Positions 44,245 to 45,434 of a DNA stretch of 45,434 nt are shown here, piece after piece. Position 1 is the first letter of the stretch; every line of letters starts with the position of its first letter. The notes beneath the pieces were generated by a model. The model was not told where the DNA came from, made no database searches, and worked only from the letters and a program-made list of their open reading frames with translations. The stretch is from NCBI GenBank assembly GCA_034440135.1, contig JAWXBP010000359.1:1-45434 (forward strand), in the 5' to 3' direction. The DNA comes from Planctomycetia bacterium. Its GTDB lineage: Bacteria; Planctomycetota; Planctomycetia; Pirellulales; JALHLM01. The position numbers were made by a program, and so were the translations under genes.

Positions 44245-44457
44245 TCAGCCCCAACGGGGCGATAGATAATAGCCAGCGGTGCAAACCGCTGGAACCACGG
44301 TCAAATCAAAAAGTCTTTAAGCCCCATAGGGGCGCCCCAATTGAACGGATGACGTGACCAAGGGAGTGTCGCCCCGTTGGGGCTCAATTCAACTCTTTTG
44401 CGCGATTTCCAGGGGTTGGCACCCCTGACTATTACCTGTCGCCCCTATCGGGGCTGT
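44245..44457. repeat. Nested inverted-repeat locus (AGCCCC/GGGGCG family), copy 2
   Basis: The locus has the same order of parts as at 137-365. An outer pair carries CAGCCCC...GGGGCGA with AATAGCCAG or its reverse complement near the inner end. An inner GTGTCGCCCCGTTGGGGCT faces another AGCCCC/GGGGCG unit, with CCAGGGG/CCCCTG and AGCGGT/ACCGCT hairpins between. Loop sequences differ from copy 1 and pairing is less perfect. It fills most of the 228-nt gap between two genes with convergent ends. Confidence 0.85.
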
Positions 44458-44460
44458 GGC

Positions 44461-45434
44461 TTAGCGGCGCAGGACATTGTCGGTCAGCACGTCAATGCGT
44501 TCGGCCGTCAGTTGTTGCTTACTGTACGTGTGGTTGTACGCCGCCACGCCGGTAATGCCGACTTGCTTGCCGACGTAGCTCCGCAGATTCATGCCGGGTG
44601 TCGGCGTGACGAAGTACTTCACCTGGCGGTTTTCGTCGACCAACGCGAACGACGGCGCGCCGGGACGGCGCGACATCACTTGCGTCAAACGGCCCACGCC
44701 GACAAAGCCCAGTGAACGCGCCGGCGCGTCGTCCGCTGGTGGTTCACGTGGCGATGTTTCTGGCTGCGCGGCGAGTTCTGCCGGAGCAACGTCGTCGCGC
44801 GGCGCGATCGGACGCGATCGGTTCATGCCCGAGGCTTTGACATCGGCGTGTCCCTGGGCGATGTCCTCGAACCGCGCGATCTTCCGTAACAACAGCCGGC
44901 TGCGACCGCGCTCGACGGCCGTGGCGCTGCGTTCCAACAACTTTTCGGCGCGGCGGTTGATGTTGTCGAAGTCCCAATGGCTCGAATCTTGCGCCACCAT
45001 CTGCGAGAGCGCCAGTTCGATCGCGTCCAACTCGGCGCGCAGGTTGCCGGAGCGCGTCGGCGGCGCTGGCGCTGGTTGATCCCGTTTCGCGGTGCGGACC
45101 GGCGGAGTTTCTTCCGCCGCGACCGGTTCGCGCGGCGCACGGGCAGCCGGCTTGGTGCGGTTCGATGCTTCCCAGCCTTCGTCGCCAGGTTCGTTCGTTT
45201 TTGTGCGCTGACGGCGATTCGCGTCGATTTGATAAGTCGCCAATTGCGCGCCGCGCGGTTCGTCGGACTCGGCGTCGTCGGCCAATTCGGTCACGTCGGC
45301 AACTGCCGGCATGGCGTCTTCTGCTTCATCCAGCGGGCGCTCTTCGCGCGTCACGGGCAGCCGCCGCGGGCGCGGCGCTTCGCTGACGCCGTCGACGCGG
45401 CTTTCGTGAATCCAGCGGAACTCCCCGGCCGGCG
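44461..45434 (-). CDS. Protein with SH3-type GEFRW motif and C-terminal OB-like region (partial)
   Basis: At least 323 residues. The frame is open through the right window edge, so the N terminus is missing; an internal GTG at 45354 is unlikely to be the true start. The edge reads PAGEFRWIHES, a motif I associate with planctomycete SH3-like envelope proteins. A Pro/Glu/Ala-rich disordered middle follows, then a helical segment (LRAELDAIELALSQMVAQ, NINRRAEKLLERSATAVERG). A C-terminal strand-rich domain (SLGFVGVGRLTQVMSRRPG, FALVDENRQVKYFVTP, YVGKQVGITG) ends at DNVLRR and has an OB-fold look. Function unknown. It may link envelope and glycan. Confidence 0.72.
   Translation of the reverse strand, partial: PAGEFRWIHESRVDGVSEAPRPRRLPVTREERPLDEAEDAMPAVADVTELADDAESDEPRGAQLATYQIDANRRQRTKTNEPGDEGWEASNRTKPAARAPREPVAAEETPPVRTAKRDQPAPAPPTRSGNLRAELDAIELALSQMVAQDSSHWDFDNINRRAEKLLERSATAVERGRSRLLLRKIARFEDIAQGHADVKASGMNRSRPIAPRDDVAPAELAAQPETSPREPPADDAPARSLGFVGVGRLTQVMSRRPGAPSFALVDENRQVKYFVTPTPGMNLRSYVGKQVGITGVAAYNHTYSKQQLTAERIDVLTDNVLRR

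Overview
The window looks like a chromosomal segment of a Planctomycetota bacterium, most likely of the order Pirellulales. It is GC-rich with short, loosely organised operons. Several protein types are typical of that phylum: a BBP7-like barrel protein, a Cys-rich secreted protein with YTV-type repeats, a PDZ protein with an Asn/His-rich tail, a Minf_1886-type protein, a secreted sulfatase, PQQ-type propellers and a truncated protein carrying a GEFRW motif. An lpxA gene and MCE and outer-membrane barrel proteins indicate a Gram-negative type envelope. I saw no rRNA, tRNA, CRISPR array, insertion sequence or prophage.

Layout. 1-411: a hexanucleotide tandem array and a nested inverted-repeat locus. 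412-1416: fatty acid desaturase (minus). 1782-7137: a four-gene plus-strand cluster (Rieske oxygenase, FAD amine oxidase, phosphonoacetate hydrolase, phosphonoacetaldehyde dehydrogenase). 7146-8808: a BBP7-like barrel protein and a cold-shock protein (minus). 9380-11982: two transsulfuration PLP enzymes separated by a nested palindrome, with hairpin repeats on both sides. 12244-13818: secreted barrel-like protein. 14031-20179 (minus): FHA-GAF-adenylate cyclase, PqiB-like MCE protein, sugar transferase, then a PSP1/Minf_1886/small membrane protein cluster. 20449-25090: lipoprotein, PEP-hydrolase-family TIM barrel, sulfatase, outer-membrane protein. 25724-28275: YTV protein and xylose isomerase. 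28286-29886: a two-gene AAA ATPase/TOPRIM-like module that resembles a defence system. 30135-35637: radical SAM protein, DUF2065-like protein, PadR with a membrane partner, sulfurtransferase, lipoprotein, PDZ protein. 36199-38847: PQQ propeller and membrane protein. 39157-44232: lpxA and an envelope/sugar-kinase neighbourhood. 44461-end: truncated protein.

The most notable unit is 1782-7137. PhnA and PhnY are recognisable from residue patterns. Together they convert phosphonoacetaldehyde to phosphonoacetate and then to acetate and phosphate. No PhnW transaminase is present. Two oxidative genes, a Rieske N-demethylase-like oxygenase and a DAO-family flavoenzyme translationally coupled to it, sit upstream instead. 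I infer a fully oxidative route for N-methylated 2-aminoethylphosphonates: Rieske demethylation, flavin-dependent C-N cleavage to phosphonoacetaldehyde, then PhnY and PhnA.

A second theme is the density of intergenic inverted repeats. At least five unrelated families recur or nest between genes, and one complex locus occurs in near-identical architecture at both ends of the window.
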